The notes under the pieces are model-generated. The model ran no database searches. It had not been told where the DNA came from and saw nothing but the letters and a program-made list of their open reading frames with translations. A DNA stretch of 64,000 bases from Saccharopolyspora sp. SCSIO 74807 (GTDB taxonomy: Bacteria; Actinomycetota; Actinomycetes; Mycobacteriales; Pseudonocardiaceae), in NCBI RefSeq assembly GCF_037023755.1, contig NZ_CP146100.1, positions 496,001-560,000 on the forward strand. Reading direction: 5' to 3'. Position numbers and translations under genes: made by a program. Positions 1-10,469 of this stretch are shown piece by piece (position 1 is the first letter of the stretch; each line of letters begins with the position of its first letter).

Positions 1-334
1 CGGATTTGATCTCCAGCAGCACGTCCGAGGAGTCGCGCTGGTCGCGCGGCAGCAGCAGCTCGGTGAGCCTGGCCTCCAGCGCGGGCAGCGAGTCGGCGAG
101 CGATTCGGCCTCCGCGGCGAACGCCGGGTCCTCGTCGGCGAGTTCGCGGGCCGTGGCCAGGTCGGAACGCACCCGGTGCCATTCCCCGGCTGCCTTGGCC
201 ACCGGGGTGAGTTCGGCGTAGCGGCGCCCCAGTTTGCGCGCGTTGGCCTGGTCGGCGTGCACGTCCGGTTCGGCGAGCCGCCGTTCCAGCTCCGCATGCT
301 CGGCGAGCAGCTCTTCGAGCTTCGAAGTCTCCAC
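1..334 (-). CDS. prfA: Peptide chain release factor 1, N-terminal part (runs off the window)
   Basis: This is the N-terminal region of RF1, which reads UAA and UAG stop codons and releases the finished peptide from the ribosome. About 111 residues are visible. They begin METSKLEELLAEHAELE and continue through a helical, Glu/Arg-rich region ending near LLPRDQRDSSDVLLEIKS, the usual bacterial RF1 N-terminal domain before the GGQ domain. The GTG start at 334 is preceded by AGAAGG at 5 nt. The gene lies 85 bp downstream of rpmE on the same strand, the neighbour it has in other actinobacteria. The catalytic GGQ domain lies outside the window. Confidence 0.9.
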   Translation of the reverse strand, partial: METSKLEELLAEHAELERRLAEPDVHADQANARKLGRRYAELTPVAKAAGEWHRVRSDLATARELADEDPAFAAEAESLADSLPALEARLTELLLPRDQRDSSDVLLEIKS

Positions 335-375
335 GGCAACCTTCTTCTCGACCGGTACAGGTGCGGCACGACAAC

Positions 376-409
376 GGCGCCCGCCCCGCGCGTCGCGGGA
401 GCGGGCGCC
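376..409 (-). terminator. GC-rich hairpin between rpmE and prfA
   Basis: GGCGCCCGCCCCGCG at 376-390 pairs with 394-409 through a 3-nt loop, with one bulged base. There is no T-run, so this may be an RNA-processing or attenuation hairpin between the two genes rather than a full intrinsic terminator. Confidence 0.45.
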
Positions 410-419
410 GTCGGCTCAG

Positions 420-650
420 CTACTTCTTGGTGCGAGCGCCCTGCGGGCGGCGGCCGTAGCGGGCCTCGAAGCGGGCCACGCGGCCGCCGGTGTCCAGGAT
501 CTTCTGCTTGCCCGTGTAGAACGGGTGGCAGTTCGAGCAGACCTCGACGGTGATGTTGCCGCTGGCCTGGGTGCTGCGAGTGGTGAAGGTGTTCCCGCAA
601 CCACAGGTCACCTCGGTGGTGACGTATCCGGGGTGGATGTCCGACTTCAA
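420..650 (-). CDS. rpmE: 50S ribosomal protein L31, zinc-binding form
   Basis: This 76-residue protein is L31 of the large ribosomal subunit. It starts [16 protein letters not shown] and carries CGCGNTF plus [13 protein letters not shown], so the four cysteines of the zinc-containing (C+) form are present. The TTG start at 650 is chosen because GGAGG lies 7 nt upstream and the family N-terminus matches; a longer in-frame extension lacks support. In most actinobacteria rpmE follows rho. Here it is about 10 kb away from rho and on the opposite strand, with prfA still behind it. Confidence 0.95.
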   Translation of the reverse strand: MKSDIHPGYVTTEVTCGCGNTFTTRSTQASGNITVEVCSNCHPFYTGKQKILDTGGRVARFEARYGRRPQGARTKK

Positions 651-882
651 CGCTTGTCCTCCTGTTCGTGGCTCCGGGTCCCCGCGCCGGGTGCGCCGCG
701 AGGTGAACCGGTGCCTTTTCCGATCCGGCATTCTGCCAGATCGAGGGCGCTGACCTGCAACGCAGGGGCACCGCGGGGTATTCCGGCAGGCAGCCGCCCG
801 GCGCGGTGCACCGACCGCCCGGCGCGCCTCGCGGACCGTCCGGCGCACGGCGGCCCGCGAGGTCCTGCGAACCGGGACGTTC

Positions 883-1284
883 GTGTACACACTTTCCGGC
901 GTGCAGCAGTGCTCCCTCTTCGGCGAACTCGGGATCCGGTCGTGGCTGGCCTTGCCGCCGCTGTTCCTGTGCGGAACCGCCGGCGTGGCCGCGGCGCTGG
1001 ACCGGATGCTGGCCGAGAGCACTTCCACGGCGCTGTCGGTTCCGCTGATGTTCGGGTGCGCCGCCGGGCTCGCGGTTCTCAGCGGTGGCCAAGTGCGGTG
1101 GTCGCGACGGTGGCAGCGGCGCGTGCTGCGGTTCGGCTACCCGGTGGTGCTGCTGGCGTGCGCGGTCAGCACCGATCAGGTCCTGGTTCCGCTGCTGCCG
1201 ATGCTGGTCGTCGGCGCGGCGACGCTGTTCGTCCTGGCCGCGCTGCTGGCGCGCCGCCCCGGAACGCGTTGCGGGCAGGACTGA
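883..1284 (+). CDS. Small integral membrane protein, unknown function
   Basis: This 133-residue protein is not recognised. It shows about four hydrophobic stretches (roughly residues 20-40, 50-70, 85-100 and 105-125) and few charged residues except a basic loop [10 protein letters not shown]. Codon third positions are strongly G/C, unlike the surrounding intergenic DNA, which supports real coding. The GTG at 883 is used; GTG at 901 is an alternative, and neither has a clear ribosome binding site. It is convergent with the DUF305 gene, with 1 bp between the two stops. Confidence 0.55.
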   Translation: MYTLSGVQQCSLFGELGIRSWLALPPLFLCGTAGVAAALDRMLAESTSTALSVPLMFGCAAGLAVLSGGQVRWSRRWQRRVLRFGYPVVLLACAVSTDQVLVPLLPMLVVGAATLFVLAALLARRPGTRCGQD

Positions 1285-1285
1285 C

Positions 1286-1969
1286 TCAACCCGGCGGCAG
1301 CGGGGCCGCGCCGCGCGCGGCGAGCATGGCGCGCATGAGTTCGCTTTCGGTCGCCTGCGAGCCGAGCATGTTGCTCGCCAACCCGCGCACCGGAGCCAGC
1401 GCGGCGTGCTCGGCGCCGTAGCGGGCCATCGGCGCGCCGCCCTCGTGGTGGCGCAGCATCAGCCGCAGGAACTCGGTGTCGAAAGCGGGCCCGCGCAGCG
1501 TCCGCAACCGCGCGAGCTCCGCGCTGTCGGCCATGCCGGGCATCCCCGCCCCGGCCGCCATGCCGCCGTGCTGGTGCTCGCCCCCGCGCTGGTGCTCGGC
1601 ACCGTGCATCCACTGCATCGGCGGACCGCTCGCCTGCGGTGGCTGCCCCCACAAGTTCAGCCACCCCTGCATCCGGCCGATCTGGTCGCGCTGGTTGGTC
1701 TCGATGTCGAACGCGAGCCCGCGGACCTCGGCGTCGCCGCCGCGTTCCCGCGCGAGCGTGGCCATGGTGACCGCCTGCTGGTGATGCATCGACATGTCCT
1801 GCGCAAAGCCGACGTCGACCGCGCCGGGCGCGGGCTCCGATGGTCGTGCCGGCCCGGCGATCAGCAGTCCTGCGGCGGCACCGAGCAGCAGCAGAGCCGT
1901 CGCCACCCCGGCCGCGATGACTACCCGTGCCATCAGCGGCCACCGCGAGTTCCGCGCCGCGCCGGTCAA
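1286..1969 (-). CDS. DUF305 family membrane-anchored protein
   Basis: This 227-residue protein has an N-terminal membrane anchor (about residues 15-39) followed by a DUF305 domain. The family signatures are present: FAQDMSMHHQQAV near residue 55 and a second LMLRHHEGGAPMA near residue 170. Between them lies a Met/His-rich stretch (MQWMHGAEHQRGGEHQHGG), which suggests metal contact outside the membrane. DUF305 has no settled biochemical role, although members often occur near copper genes. The TTG start overlaps the stop of the DUF3105 gene (TTGA), implying coupled translation. An ATG at 1933 (MARVVIAAG) is an alternative start. Confidence 0.85.
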   Translation of the reverse strand: MTGAARNSRWPLMARVVIAAGVATALLLLGAAAGLLIAGPARPSEPAPGAVDVGFAQDMSMHHQQAVTMATLARERGGDAEVRGLAFDIETNQRDQIGRMQGWLNLWGQPPQASGPPMQWMHGAEHQRGGEHQHGGMAAGAGMPGMADSAELARLRTLRGPAFDTEFLRLMLRHHEGGAPMARYGAEHAALAPVRGLASNMLGSQATESELMRAMLAARGAAPLPPG

Positions 1970-2769
1970 CGGCCCCCGCCCATGTCACCGGCACCGCTCT
2001 GCGCGCCCGCGCCGCTCATCGGCACGGCGTCCGGCGGCGGCGCAGCGGGGTCGAACGGCGGCGGGTTCTGCGTGTCGAACCCGCCCGGGATCGCCTGGCA
2101 GGAGCCGCCGACCTCCGGGTACACGCCGTTCGGGTTCTGCCGCAGCGCGGTGATGAACTGGTCGATCCGCGGATCGTCCGGAGCGTCGAGCTTGAGCTGG
2201 TGTCCCCACGACTGCAACGAGATCGGCGAATCCAACCCCGGGTACGGCGAAAGCATCGTGTAGGGGCGGTTCTGCACCCTCCGGGCCAGCTGCTGCACGC
2301 CGTCCGCGCCGATCTTCTCCGGGTCGTAGGCGATCCACACGGCACCGTGCTCCAGCGAATGGACCATGTTCTCGGTGCGTACCGCCTGCGGGTAGACCAC
2401 GCCGGTGCAGTCGGCCCAGACGTTGTCGTGCGGGCCGCCGAACGGCGGGGCCTTGTCGTAGGCCACCCGCTGCTGAGCCGTCACGTGCTGCATACCGGGA
2501 TAGTCGGCGGTTTCGACACCGGGGATCTTTTTCGACGGGTCGGGATTCTGCGGCGAGGGCTTGAACGGCGCCGCAGCAGCGTCCGCTTCGGCCTGCGCGC
2601 TCTCCGAGGCCGTGTTCTCGCGGTGCTCCATGTACACGAATCCGAAGATGAGGGCCGCCACCAGAACGACGACGCCGACCCCGGCGATCGTGAGCCACGG
2701 GACGGATCGCTGCTGCGCAACGGAACTGCGCGCGTTGCGCATCGCCTTGTTCTTCTTGCCGCTGGTCAT
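1966..2769 (-). CDS. DUF3105 family membrane-anchored protein
   Basis: This 267-residue protein has a short basic cytoplasmic tail, one transmembrane segment (about residues 25-47) and an extracytoplasmic DUF3105 domain with the characteristic HSLEHGAVWIAYDP segment, where the conserved histidines could bind a ligand or metal. The C-terminus is Pro-rich. The ATG at 2769 is chosen because GAGGACGAG lies directly upstream; a GTG six codons earlier is possible. It is first in a two-gene unit with the DUF305 gene (4-bp overlap) and divergent from argS. The function is unknown, and a joint role of the two exported domains is inferred only from their coupling. Confidence 0.85.
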   Translation of the reverse strand: MTSGKKNKAMRNARSSVAQQRSVPWLTIAGVGVVVLVAALIFGFVYMEHRENTASESAQAEADAAAAPFKPSPQNPDPSKKIPGVETADYPGMQHVTAQQRVAYDKAPPFGGPHDNVWADCTGVVYPQAVRTENMVHSLEHGAVWIAYDPEKIGADGVQQLARRVQNRPYTMLSPYPGLDSPISLQSWGHQLKLDAPDDPRIDQFITALRQNPNGVYPEVGGSCQAIPGGFDTQNPPPFDPAAPPPDAVPMSGAGAQSGAGDMGGGR

Positions 2770-2991
2770 CTCGTCCTCGTCCTCCACCCGCCGTCGCCGG
2801 GACGGCTCGCCAGTTTAGGGACGCCGCGATCAACAGGGGAGAATTTCGAACACGGCGGGTAATAACGGTCTCACAACGCGGTGACCAGCCGGTTCCGGCG
2901 GAACGCGGCGCGGCGAACGGAGCAACGCGCTCACCCGGCACCGCCCACCCAGGCAAAACGACTCGGAAGACCGGCACTTAAACTGCATCAG

Positions 2992-4653
2992 GTGACTCCC
3001 GCCGTTCTCGCTGACCTGGTCCGCAGTGCCGCCGTCGACGTGCTCACCGCCCGCGGCCTGGACATATCCGTGCTGCCCGACGCGGTGACCGTGGAACGCC
3101 CGCGCAACCCCGAGCACGGCGACTACGCGACGAACATCGCGATGCAGGTGGCCAAGAAGGCCGGCGTGCCGCCGCGGGACCTCGCCGGCTGGCTGGCCGA
3201 GGAGCTGACCGGGCGGGAAGGCATCGCCGAGGTCGACGTGGCCGGACCGGGCTTCCTGAACCTGCGGCTCGCCGCCGACGCGCAGGCCGGGATCGTCCGC
3301 GAGGTGCTGTCCGCGGCCGCGGACTTCGGCAGCGGCGACCGCTACCGGGACCTGCGGGTGAACCTGGAGTTCGTATCGGCGAACCCGACCGGCCCGATGC
3401 ACCTGGGCGGCGCGCGCTGGGCCGCGGTCGGTGACGCGCTCGGGCGCACCCTGTCCGCGCAGGGTGCCGAGGTGACCCGCGAGTACTACTTCAACGACGC
3501 GGGGGCGCAGATCGACCGCTTCGTGCGCTCGCTGATCGCCGCGGCGCAGGGCGAGCCCGTTCCGGAGGACGGCTACGGCGGCGACTACATCGGCGAGATC
3601 GCCAAGCAGGTGCGCGCCGAGCAGCCGGACGTGCTGGAACAGCCCGCGGACGAGCGCCACGAGACGTTCCGCCGGATCGGCGTGGGCCTGATGTTCGACG
3701 AGGTCAAGCGCAGCCTGCACGAGTTCGGCACCGACTTCGACGTGTTCTTCCACGAGGACTCGCTGCACAGCTCCGGCGCGGTGGCGCGCTCCGTGGAGCA
3801 GCTCAAGGAGTCCGGGCACCTGTACTTCGCCGACGGCGCCTGGTGGCTGCGCTCCACCGAGTTCGGCGACGACAAGGACCGGGTGCTGATCAAGAGCGAC
3901 GGCGCCGCCGCCTACATCGCGGGCGACGTCGCCTACCTGCGCGACAAGCGCTCCCGCGGGTTCGACCTGTGCATCTACATGCTGGGCGCGGACCACCACG
4001 GCTACATCTCCCGGCTCAAGGCCGCGGCCGCCGCGTTCGACGACGATCCGGACTCGGTCGAGGTGCTGATCGGGCAGCTGGTGAACCTGGTGCGCGACGG
4101 CGAACCGGTCCGCATGAGCAAGCGCGCGGGCACCGTCGTGACCATGGAGGACCTGGTCGACGCGGTGGGCGTGGACGCGGCCCGGTACTCGCTGATCCGC
4201 TCGTCGGTGGACTCCGCGGTGGACATCGACCTGGACCTGATCAGCAAGCGCAGCAACGAGAACCCCGTCTACTACGTGCAGTACGCGCACGCGCGGCTCT
4301 CGTCGTTGCAGCGCAACGCCGAGTCGCTGGGCATCGAGCGGGGTCCGGTCGAGCAGGCGGATCTGGCGCTGCTGACCCACGAGCGGGAAGGCGACCTGAT
4401 CCGCACGCTGGGCGAGTTCCCGCGGGTGGTGCTCTCCGCGGCGCAGCTGCGCGAGCCGCACCGCATCGCGCGGTACCTGGAGGACGTGGCCAGCGCCTAC
4501 CACAAGTTCTACGACGCCTGCCGCGTGCTGCAGCCGGGCGACGACCAGGCGAGCCCGCTGACGGTGGCCCGCCTGCAGCTGTGCGAGGCGGCCCGCCAGG
4601 TGATCGCCAACGGCCTCGCGCTGCTCGGGGTCACCGCGCCCGAACAAATGTGA
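2992..4653 (+). CDS. argS: Arginyl-tRNA synthetase
   Basis: This class I aminoacyl-tRNA synthetase charges tRNA-Arg. The protein has 553 residues, normal for the family. The HIGH-like signature lies in [16 protein letters not shown], the KMSK loop is [11 protein letters not shown], and the C-terminal DALR anticodon-binding domain ends [16 protein letters not shown]. The GTG at 2992 ([10 protein letters not shown]) matches the start of actinobacterial ArgS; the frame stays open 111 nt upstream, but that part has no family similarity. It heads the conserved argS-lysA-hom-thrC-thrB-rho block. Confidence 0.96.
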   Translation: MTPAVLADLVRSAAVDVLTARGLDISVLPDAVTVERPRNPEHGDYATNIAMQVAKKAGVPPRDLAGWLAEELTGREGIAEVDVAGPGFLNLRLAADAQAGIVREVLSAAADFGSGDRYRDLRVNLEFVSANPTGPMHLGGARWAAVGDALGRTLSAQGAEVTREYYFNDAGAQIDRFVRSLIAAAQGEPVPEDGYGGDYIGEIAKQVRAEQPDVLEQPADERHETFRRIGVGLMFDEVKRSLHEFGTDFDVFFHEDSLHSSGAVARSVEQLKESGHLYFADGAWWLRSTEFGDDKDRVLIKSDGAAAYIAGDVAYLRDKRSRGFDLCIYMLGADHHGYISRLKAAAAAFDDDPDSVEVLIGQLVNLVRDGEPVRMSKRAGTVVTMEDLVDAVGVDAARYSLIRSSVDSAVDIDLDLISKRSNENPVYYVQYAHARLSSLQRNAESLGIERGPVEQADLALLTHEREGDLIRTLGEFPRVVLSAAQLREPHRIARYLEDVASAYHKFYDACRVLQPGDDQASPLTVARLQLCEAARQVIANGLALLGVTAPEQM

Positions 4654-4662
4654 ATTGCCGAC

Positions 4663-4704
4663 ACCGCCCGCGATCGGGCGGTCCGGATGCGGGCACCCGC
4701 ATCC
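4663..4704 (+). promoter_or_regulatory. Two tandem perfect hairpins between argS and lysA
   Basis: ACCGCCCG/CGGGCGGT (4663-4682, loop CGAT) is followed at once by GGATGCGGG/CCCGCATCC (4685-4704, loop CA). Both stems are perfect and lie between the argS stop and the lysA ribosome binding site. There is no T-run, so an attenuator, processing site or mRNA stabiliser is as likely as a terminator. Confidence 0.5.
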
Positions 4705-4732
4705 ACCCGAGTTCTCATAAGGAGCCGCGATC

Positions 4733-6151
4733 ATGCGCGCCCATCCCGCCGGGCCTCGGCACGCCGAAGTCCTGCTGCCGGGCAGCACCGCCGGGCCGCC
4801 CCCGGCCGCCGAAGCCGAACTCGACGAACTGCACCACCTGGTGTGGCCGCGCAACGCGCAGCGCGGCGACGACGGTGCGGTGCGCTTCGCCGGGACCGAC
4901 GTCCGCGAGCTGGCCCGCGAGCACGGCACTCCGGTGTTCGTGCTGGACGAGGCCGACTTCCGGTCCCGCTGCGCGGAGTACGCGGCGGCCTTCGGCGACC
5001 CCGCTTCGGTGCACTACGCCTCGAAGGCGTTCCTGTGCACCGAGGTCGCGCGCTGGGTCGCCCAGGAGGGCCTGAGCCTGGACGTGTGCAGCGGCGGCGA
5101 GCTGCGCGTCGCGCTGCGCGCCGACTTCCCGCCGGAGCGGATCACCTTCCACGGCAACAACAAGTCCACCGCGGAGCTGACCGCGGCGGTGCAGGCCGGC
5201 GTCGGCTCGATCGTGCTGGACTCGTTCCACGAGATCGCGCGGCTGGAGCACATCGCCCACGAGCACGGCGTGCTGCAACCGGTGATGGTGCGGGTGACGG
5301 TCGGCGTCGAGGCGCACACCCACGAGTTCATCGCGACCGCGCACGAGGACCAGAAGTTCGGCTTCTCGCTGGCTTCCGGCGACGCCGCGGAAGCGGCCCG
5401 GCGAACCGTCAAGTCGCGCTCGTTGCAGCTGGTGGGCCTGCACAGCCACATCGGCTCGCAGATCTTCGACGACGACGGGTTCGGCCTGTCCGCGCACCGC
5501 GTGGTGGCGCTGCTGGCGGACCTGCGCGCCGAGCACGGCGCCGAGGTGATGGACAGCGTGCACACCGTCGACCTCGGCGGCGGCCTGGGCATCGCCTACA
5601 CCTCGGAGGACGATCCGCTGCCGGTGCCGGAGCTGGCGTCCCGGCTGCACGAGATCGTGCGCAAGGAGTGCGAGTCCGCCGGGTTCGAGCCGCCGCGGGT
5701 GGCGGTCGAGCCGGGCCGGGCGATCGCCGGGCCGGGCACGGTCACCGTCTACGAAGTGGGAACGGTCAAGGACGTCGAGCTCGACGGCGGGGTCTCGCGG
5801 CGCTACGTCAGCGTGGACGGCGGGATGAGCGACAACATCCGGACCTCGCTCTACGACGCGATCTACGACTGCAGGCTGGTCTCCCGCGCCGCCGAAGCGC
5901 CGCCCACGCTGTCCCGCATCGTGGGCAAGCATTGTGAGTCCGGTGACGTAGTGGTGCGAGACTGCTGGCTGCCGGAGGACATTGCTCCGGGCGACCTGCT
6001 CGCGGTCGCCGCTACCGGTGCCTATTGCTACGTGATGGCGAGCAACTACAACCGGCTGCCCAAGCCGCCCGTGGTGGCGGTGCGGGACGGGCGGCCGAGG
6101 TTGCTGCTGCGCGGGGAGACCGAGGACGACCTGCTCCGGCTGGAGGTGTGA
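4733..6151 (+). CDS. lysA: Diaminopimelate decarboxylase
   Basis: This PLP enzyme decarboxylates meso-diaminopimelate to L-lysine, the last step of lysine synthesis. The protein has 472 residues. The PLP lysine is K98 in HYASKAFL. Other family motifs are [22 protein letters not shown] (phosphate-binding glycines), [12 protein letters not shown] and CESGDVV. The ATG at 4733 has AAGGAG 8 nt upstream. The stop abuts the hom start with no spacing, so the two genes are co-translated. Confidence 0.96.
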   Translation: MRAHPAGPRHAEVLLPGSTAGPPPAAEAELDELHHLVWPRNAQRGDDGAVRFAGTDVRELAREHGTPVFVLDEADFRSRCAEYAAAFGDPASVHYASKAFLCTEVARWVAQEGLSLDVCSGGELRVALRADFPPERITFHGNNKSTAELTAAVQAGVGSIVLDSFHEIARLEHIAHEHGVLQPVMVRVTVGVEAHTHEFIATAHEDQKFGFSLASGDAAEAARRTVKSRSLQLVGLHSHIGSQIFDDDGFGLSAHRVVALLADLRAEHGAEVMDSVHTVDLGGGLGIAYTSEDDPLPVPELASRLHEIVRKECESAGFEPPRVAVEPGRAIAGPGTVTVYEVGTVKDVELDGGVSRRYVSVDGGMSDNIRTSLYDAIYDCRLVSRAAEAPPTLSRIVGKHCESGDVVVRDCWLPEDIAPGDLLAVAATGAYCYVMASNYNRLPKPPVVAVRDGRPRLLLRGETEDDLLRLEV

Positions 6152-7456
6152 GTGATCGAGGACCGTGCACCGATCCGCGTCGCGCTGCTGGGCTGCGGCA
6201 CGGTCGGAACCGAGGTGCTGCGGCTGCTGCAGGACCGGCCGGTCGAGTTCGCGGCCCGCGTCGGAGCTCCGGTGCAGGTGACCGGCGTCGCGGTACGGCG
6301 CCCGCACAAGCACCCGGCGGTGCCCGAGCAGCTGCTGACCACGGACGCGACCGCGCTGGTCGACGGTGACGTCGACGTGGTGGTGGAGCTCATCGGCGGG
6401 ATCGAACCGGCCCGTTCGCTGCTGCTGCGCGCGCTGCGGGCCGGCAAGTCCGTGGTGACCGGCAACAAGGCGCTGCTGGCCGAGTACGGCTCGGAGCTGT
6501 ACGAGGCCGCCGACGAGGCCGGGGTGGACATCTACTTCGAGGCCGCCGTCGCCGGGGCGATCCCGCTGCTGCGCCCGCTGCGCGAGTCGCTGGCCGGGGA
6601 CCGCATCCACCGCGTGATGGGCATCGTCAACGGCACCACGAACTACATCCTCTCCGCGATGGACTCCACCGGGGCGGGCTATTCGGAGACCCTGGACGAG
6701 GCGGGCAGGCTGGGCTACGCCGAGGCGGATCCGACCGCGGACGTGGACGGCTTCGACGCGGCGGCGAAGGCCGCGATCCTTGCCTCGCTGGCGTTCCACA
6801 CCCGCGTGACCGCCAACGACGTGCACCGGGAGGGGATCTCCGCGGTCACTCCCGGCGACATCTCCGCGGCCAAGGAGCTGGACCGCACGGTCAAGCTGCT
6901 GTCGATCTGCGAGCGGGTCGTCGACGCCGACGGCACCGAGGCCGTTTCGGCCCGGGTGCACCCGGCGATGCTGCCGCGCAACCATCCGCTGGCGAGCGTG
7001 GGCGGCGCCTTCAACGCGGTGTTCGTGGAGGCCGAGGCCGCCGGGAACCTGATGTTCTACGGCCAGGGCGCCGGCGGCGGCCCGACCGCCAGCGCGGTGC
7101 TCGGCGACCTGGTCGCGGTGGCCCGGAACCTGGTGGTCTCGGGCCGGGGGCCGCGGGAGTCGGCGCACGCGAAGCTGGCGGTGCAGCCGATGGGCTCGAC
7201 GCCGACGCGCTACCACATCAGCCTGGACGTGGCGGACAAACCGGGTGTGCTCTCGCAGGTCGCGGCCACCTTCAACGACAACGATGTGAGCATTTCGGTG
7301 GTGCGCCAGGCGGGCCGCGGCGAAGAGGCCAGCCTGGTCGTGGTCACCCACACCGCGACCGACGCCGCACTCAAGTCCACTGTGGACAAGATTGCGGAGC
7401 TGCCCGCGGTGCGCGAGGTCGTCAGCGTGATGCGCGTGGAAGGTGAATCGTCGTGA
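6152..7456 (+). CDS. hom: Homoserine dehydrogenase
   Basis: This enzyme reduces aspartate semialdehyde to homoserine, the branch point for threonine and methionine. The protein has 434 residues. It has an N-terminal Rossmann motif ([17 protein letters not shown]), the catalytic domain with [15 protein letters not shown] and [11 protein letters not shown], and a C-terminal ACT domain ([17 protein letters not shown]) that usually mediates threonine feedback. The GTG start directly follows the lysA stop and has GGAGG upstream. Its stop overlaps thrC by 4 bp (GTGA). Confidence 0.96.
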   Translation: MIEDRAPIRVALLGCGTVGTEVLRLLQDRPVEFAARVGAPVQVTGVAVRRPHKHPAVPEQLLTTDATALVDGDVDVVVELIGGIEPARSLLLRALRAGKSVVTGNKALLAEYGSELYEAADEAGVDIYFEAAVAGAIPLLRPLRESLAGDRIHRVMGIVNGTTNYILSAMDSTGAGYSETLDEAGRLGYAEADPTADVDGFDAAAKAAILASLAFHTRVTANDVHREGISAVTPGDISAAKELDRTVKLLSICERVVDADGTEAVSARVHPAMLPRNHPLASVGGAFNAVFVEAEAAGNLMFYGQGAGGGPTASAVLGDLVAVARNLVVSGRGPRESAHAKLAVQPMGSTPTRYHISLDVADKPGVLSQVAATFNDNDVSISVVRQAGRGEEASLVVVTHTATDAALKSTVDKIAELPAVREVVSVMRVEGESS

Positions 7457-8541
7457 CCCCGAACATCCCTGGCGCGCCCGCGCGCGCGACCGGCTGGCCC
7501 GGCCTCATCGAGGCGTACCGGGATCGCGTCGACGTGCCCGAGGGCGCCCCGGCGGTGACCCTGCAGGAGGGCGGGACACCGCTGGTTCCCGCACCGCACC
7601 TCTCCGCGCTCACCGGCTGCGAAGTGCACCTCAAGGTCGAGGGCGCGAACCCGACCGGCTCGTTCAAGGACCGCGGGATGACCGTGGCCATGACGCACGC
7701 GCTCGCCGCCGGGAGCAAGGCAGTCATCTGCGCATCCACCGGCAACACCTCGGCATCGGCCGCGGCCTACGCCGCGCGCGCCGGGCTCACCTCCGCGGTG
7801 CTGGTGCCGCAGGGCAAGATCGCGATGGGCAAGCTCGCGCAGGCCGTGCTGCACGGCGCGAAGATCCTGCAGGTGCAGGGCAATTTCGACGACTGCCTGG
7901 AACTGGCCCGCAAGACCGCGGCCGAGCACCCGGTGACGCTGGTCAACTCGGTGAACCGGCTGCGCATCGAGGGGCAGAAGACCGCGGCGTTCGAGATCTG
8001 CGACGTGCTCGGCGCGGCACCGGACGTGCACTGCCTGCCGGTGGGCAACGCGGGCAACATCACCGCTTACTGGAAGGGCTACGCGGAGTACGCCGCGGAC
8101 GGCCTGATCCCGGTCACGCCGCGGATGTTCGGCTTCCAGGCGGCCGGTTCGGCGCCGCTGGTGCGCGGCGAGCCGGTGACCGAACCGGAGACGATCGCCA
8201 CCGCGATCCGCATCGGCAGCCCCGCGTCCTGGGAGGGCGCGCAGACCGCGAAGACCGCATCGGACGGATTGTTCGCCGCGGTCAGCGACGACGACATCCT
8301 GCACGCGTACCGGCTGCTGGCCTCCCGCGAGGGCGTGTTCGTCGAACCCGCGTCGGCCTCCAGCGTGGCCGGGCTGCTGGCCACCGCCGAGGACGGCAGG
8401 CTGCCCGCGGGTTCCAAGGTCGTGTGCACGGTGACCGGTCACGGGCTCAAGGACCCCGACACCGCGCTGGCGGGCATGGTCGAGGTCGAGCCGCTGCCGG
8501 TGGATCCGAGCGCCGTGGCCACCGCGCTGGAGCTGGCGTGA
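7453..8541 (+). CDS. thrC: Threonine synthase
   Basis: This fold-type II PLP enzyme converts O-phosphohomoserine to threonine. The protein has 362 residues. The PLP lysine is K72 in [10 protein letters not shown]; the substrate/phosphate loop [19 protein letters not shown] and the PLP-phosphate glycines [16 protein letters not shown] are present. It overlaps hom upstream (GTGA) and thrB downstream (GTGA). The length fits the shorter actinobacterial/Bacillus type. Confidence 0.96.
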   Translation: MTPNIPGAPARATGWPGLIEAYRDRVDVPEGAPAVTLQEGGTPLVPAPHLSALTGCEVHLKVEGANPTGSFKDRGMTVAMTHALAAGSKAVICASTGNTSASAAAYAARAGLTSAVLVPQGKIAMGKLAQAVLHGAKILQVQGNFDDCLELARKTAAEHPVTLVNSVNRLRIEGQKTAAFEICDVLGAAPDVHCLPVGNAGNITAYWKGYAEYAADGLIPVTPRMFGFQAAGSAPLVRGEPVTEPETIATAIRIGSPASWEGAQTAKTASDGLFAAVSDDDILHAYRLLASREGVFVEPASASSVAGLLATAEDGRLPAGSKVVCTVTGHGLKDPDTALAGMVEVEPLPVDPSAVATALELA

Positions 8542-9494
8542 GCGGGCCTGCCGCTCCCCCACCCGCTGGCCCCCCATCCGCCGGTGCGGCCGTGCGGGTC
8601 ACGGTTCCGGCTTCCAGCGCCAACCTCGGCCCCGGTTTCGACGCGCTCGGCATCGCCCTGGCGCTGTACGACGCGGTGCACGTCGAAGTCGTGGACGGCC
8701 CGGACGGCACCGCCGAGGTCTCGGCCGAGGGCGAAGGCGCGGCGGCGATCCCCACCGACCACGAACACCTCGTGGTCCGAGTGCTGCACCGGACCTGGGC
8801 CGAACTCGGCCTGCCCCGGCGTGCGGTGCGGCTGCGGTGCCGCAACAGCATCCCGCATTCCCGCGGTCTCGGGTCCTCGGCGGCCGCGATCGTCGCGGGC
8901 GTGGCCGCGGCCTACGAACTCGCCGGTTTCGCGTTGCGGGACAACAAGAACCTGGATCAGGCGCTGCACCTGGCCGCCGCCGAGGAAGGCCACGCCGACA
9001 ACGTCGCGGCGAGCCTGCTCGGTGGCGTGGTGATCGCCTGGCAGGACGGCGACCGGTTCCGGGCCGCGAGCCTGCCCGCGCACGCCGACCTGCACCCGGT
9101 AGCATTCGTGCCCGCCGGTGAATCCGCCACGCACACCACGCGGGGGCTGCTTCCCGCGCAGGTCCCGCACGCCGACGCCGCCTTCAACGCAGGACGCGCG
9201 GCGCTGGCCGTGCACGCGCTGACCACCGACCCGTCGCTGCTGCCCGTGGCCACCGAGGACCGGCTGCACCAGGACTACCGGGAACCCGCGTGGCCCGCCA
9301 CGATCGAGCTGGTGCGGCGGTTGCGGGCCGCCGGGGTGGCGGCCGCGGTGTCCGGCGCAGGGCCGACCGTGCTGGCCTTGCCGCCACGCGGCGAACTGCC
9401 GAATTCCGCGCACAGCACGGGTTTCACCGCACTGCACCTGCCGGTGGACCGCTGCGGCGTTCGGGTGGTGTCCGGGCGGTCGCAGATCGAATAG
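8538..9494 (+). CDS. thrB: Homoserine kinase
   Basis: This GHMP-family kinase phosphorylates homoserine, supplying the thrC substrate. The protein has 318 residues. Motifs are [16 protein letters not shown] near the N-terminus, the ATP-binding loop [17 protein letters not shown] and the C-terminal [13 protein letters not shown]. The GTG start lies in the GTGA overlap with thrC, with GGAG 5 nt upstream. The first 15 residues are Pro/Ala-rich and probably disordered. It is the last gene of the coupled lysA-hom-thrC-thrB unit. Confidence 0.95.
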   Translation: MSGPAAPPPAGPPSAGAAVRVTVPASSANLGPGFDALGIALALYDAVHVEVVDGPDGTAEVSAEGEGAAAIPTDHEHLVVRVLHRTWAELGLPRRAVRLRCRNSIPHSRGLGSSAAAIVAGVAAAYELAGFALRDNKNLDQALHLAAAEEGHADNVAASLLGGVVIAWQDGDRFRAASLPAHADLHPVAFVPAGESATHTTRGLLPAQVPHADAAFNAGRAALAVHALTTDPSLLPVATEDRLHQDYREPAWPATIELVRRLRAAGVAAAVSGAGPTVLALPPRGELPNSAHSTGFTALHLPVDRCGVRVVSGRSQIE

Positions 9495-10469
9495 CCGACC
9501 GGCCGGACCATTCCTCCGAGCGCGGTGGTACAAAGGAAGTGTCAGCCGGACGAAGTCCGGTGGCTGGTGTTCCGGTGCTGTACGTGCGTGATACGGCTCC
9601 GGTTCGCTCGGTGGCACCGCGCAGTGCTCGCTGCAAGGCCGATCGGGTTCTTGTGCGGCACTCTCGGAGCGGCGCCGATTCGATCGAATTCCGTGGCTGT
9701 TGCAGCACGGCGGACGCCGAACACCATGATCGACAGAGGGTGTGGCCGCGACCGGTGAGGTTGTTGCACCTCGATGGCGGGGCGTCTACCCTCAAGGTCA
9801 ATCAGTCACCGCGCGCAGAGCGCCGGTGCCGCATCCGGGGCATCGTTTCCCGGGGCACATCTCTCGCTAGTGAATTGACTCCACCCGGCGCGGGTGAAGG
9901 TCAGGATCGGCGGGTACTCGGCCGCGGTGGCAGAGGCAGGAGTTGTCAACTCAATGGGGTTCGCGCGAGGCGGCGGCCCCCGCTCCGGTGGATTCGTACC
10001 GGGAACTCGGCGAACCGCCGAGTCGGGGGCAGCGGGCACGCCCGCGGCGATCGACGCCGGATCGGCGTGTACCCCGGTGCCACTGTCTGCGGTCCTGCAC
10101 GGCGACACTTCGGGCCGGACCGGAAATCACAGCGCTCCCCGTGAACGACAACACCTGAGTGAGGCGGCAGCAGGGCGTGCACCGGCAAGTGTGGATCGGA
10201 GTGGATGCGTCGCACGTGGACCGTGGTTCCAGCACGCAGGCGCGTGACGACCGCAACCGCGCAACGACATCGGACGAACGCCAGGGCTGGGCTCCTCTTA
10301 CCGCCCAATGCCGCTGGTTCCGGCTAATCGCCGACGCCGATCGAGCCGCGCGTGCGTGTTGAACTCGACCGGCATCGGGCCGGTAGCGCAAAAGGCCGTC
10401 CGCGAGCATGAGCGGGCGGGCAATCCGCTGGGCCGCGTAGGAGGCGCGGTCCGGTCAGGAAGGACATTC
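9495..10469 (+). other. Gene-free 975-bp stretch between thrB and rho (possible rho leader)
   Basis: No frame here keeps the G/C-rich third-position pattern of the flanking genes, and none of the short open frames resembles a known protein. The base composition is milder than in the flanking genes. One perfect palindrome, GAGTTG-T-CAACTC, lies at 9940-9952. The rho promoter and any 5' untranslated region must lie here. Rho is autogenously controlled through its leader in several bacteria, so a regulatory leader is plausible but not shown. Confidence 0.5.

Noticed and set aside
2850-2990. Fourth copy of the dispersed element before argS (CACCCAGGCAAAACGACTC resembles the element tail)
   Set aside because: Only a short stretch matches, there is no paired stem with the same plan, and it does not abut a stop codon.
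4715-7351. An 878-codon minus-strand open frame over lysA and hom
   Set aside because: The sense strand encodes intact lysA and hom with all motifs; the antisense product shows no recognisable domain.
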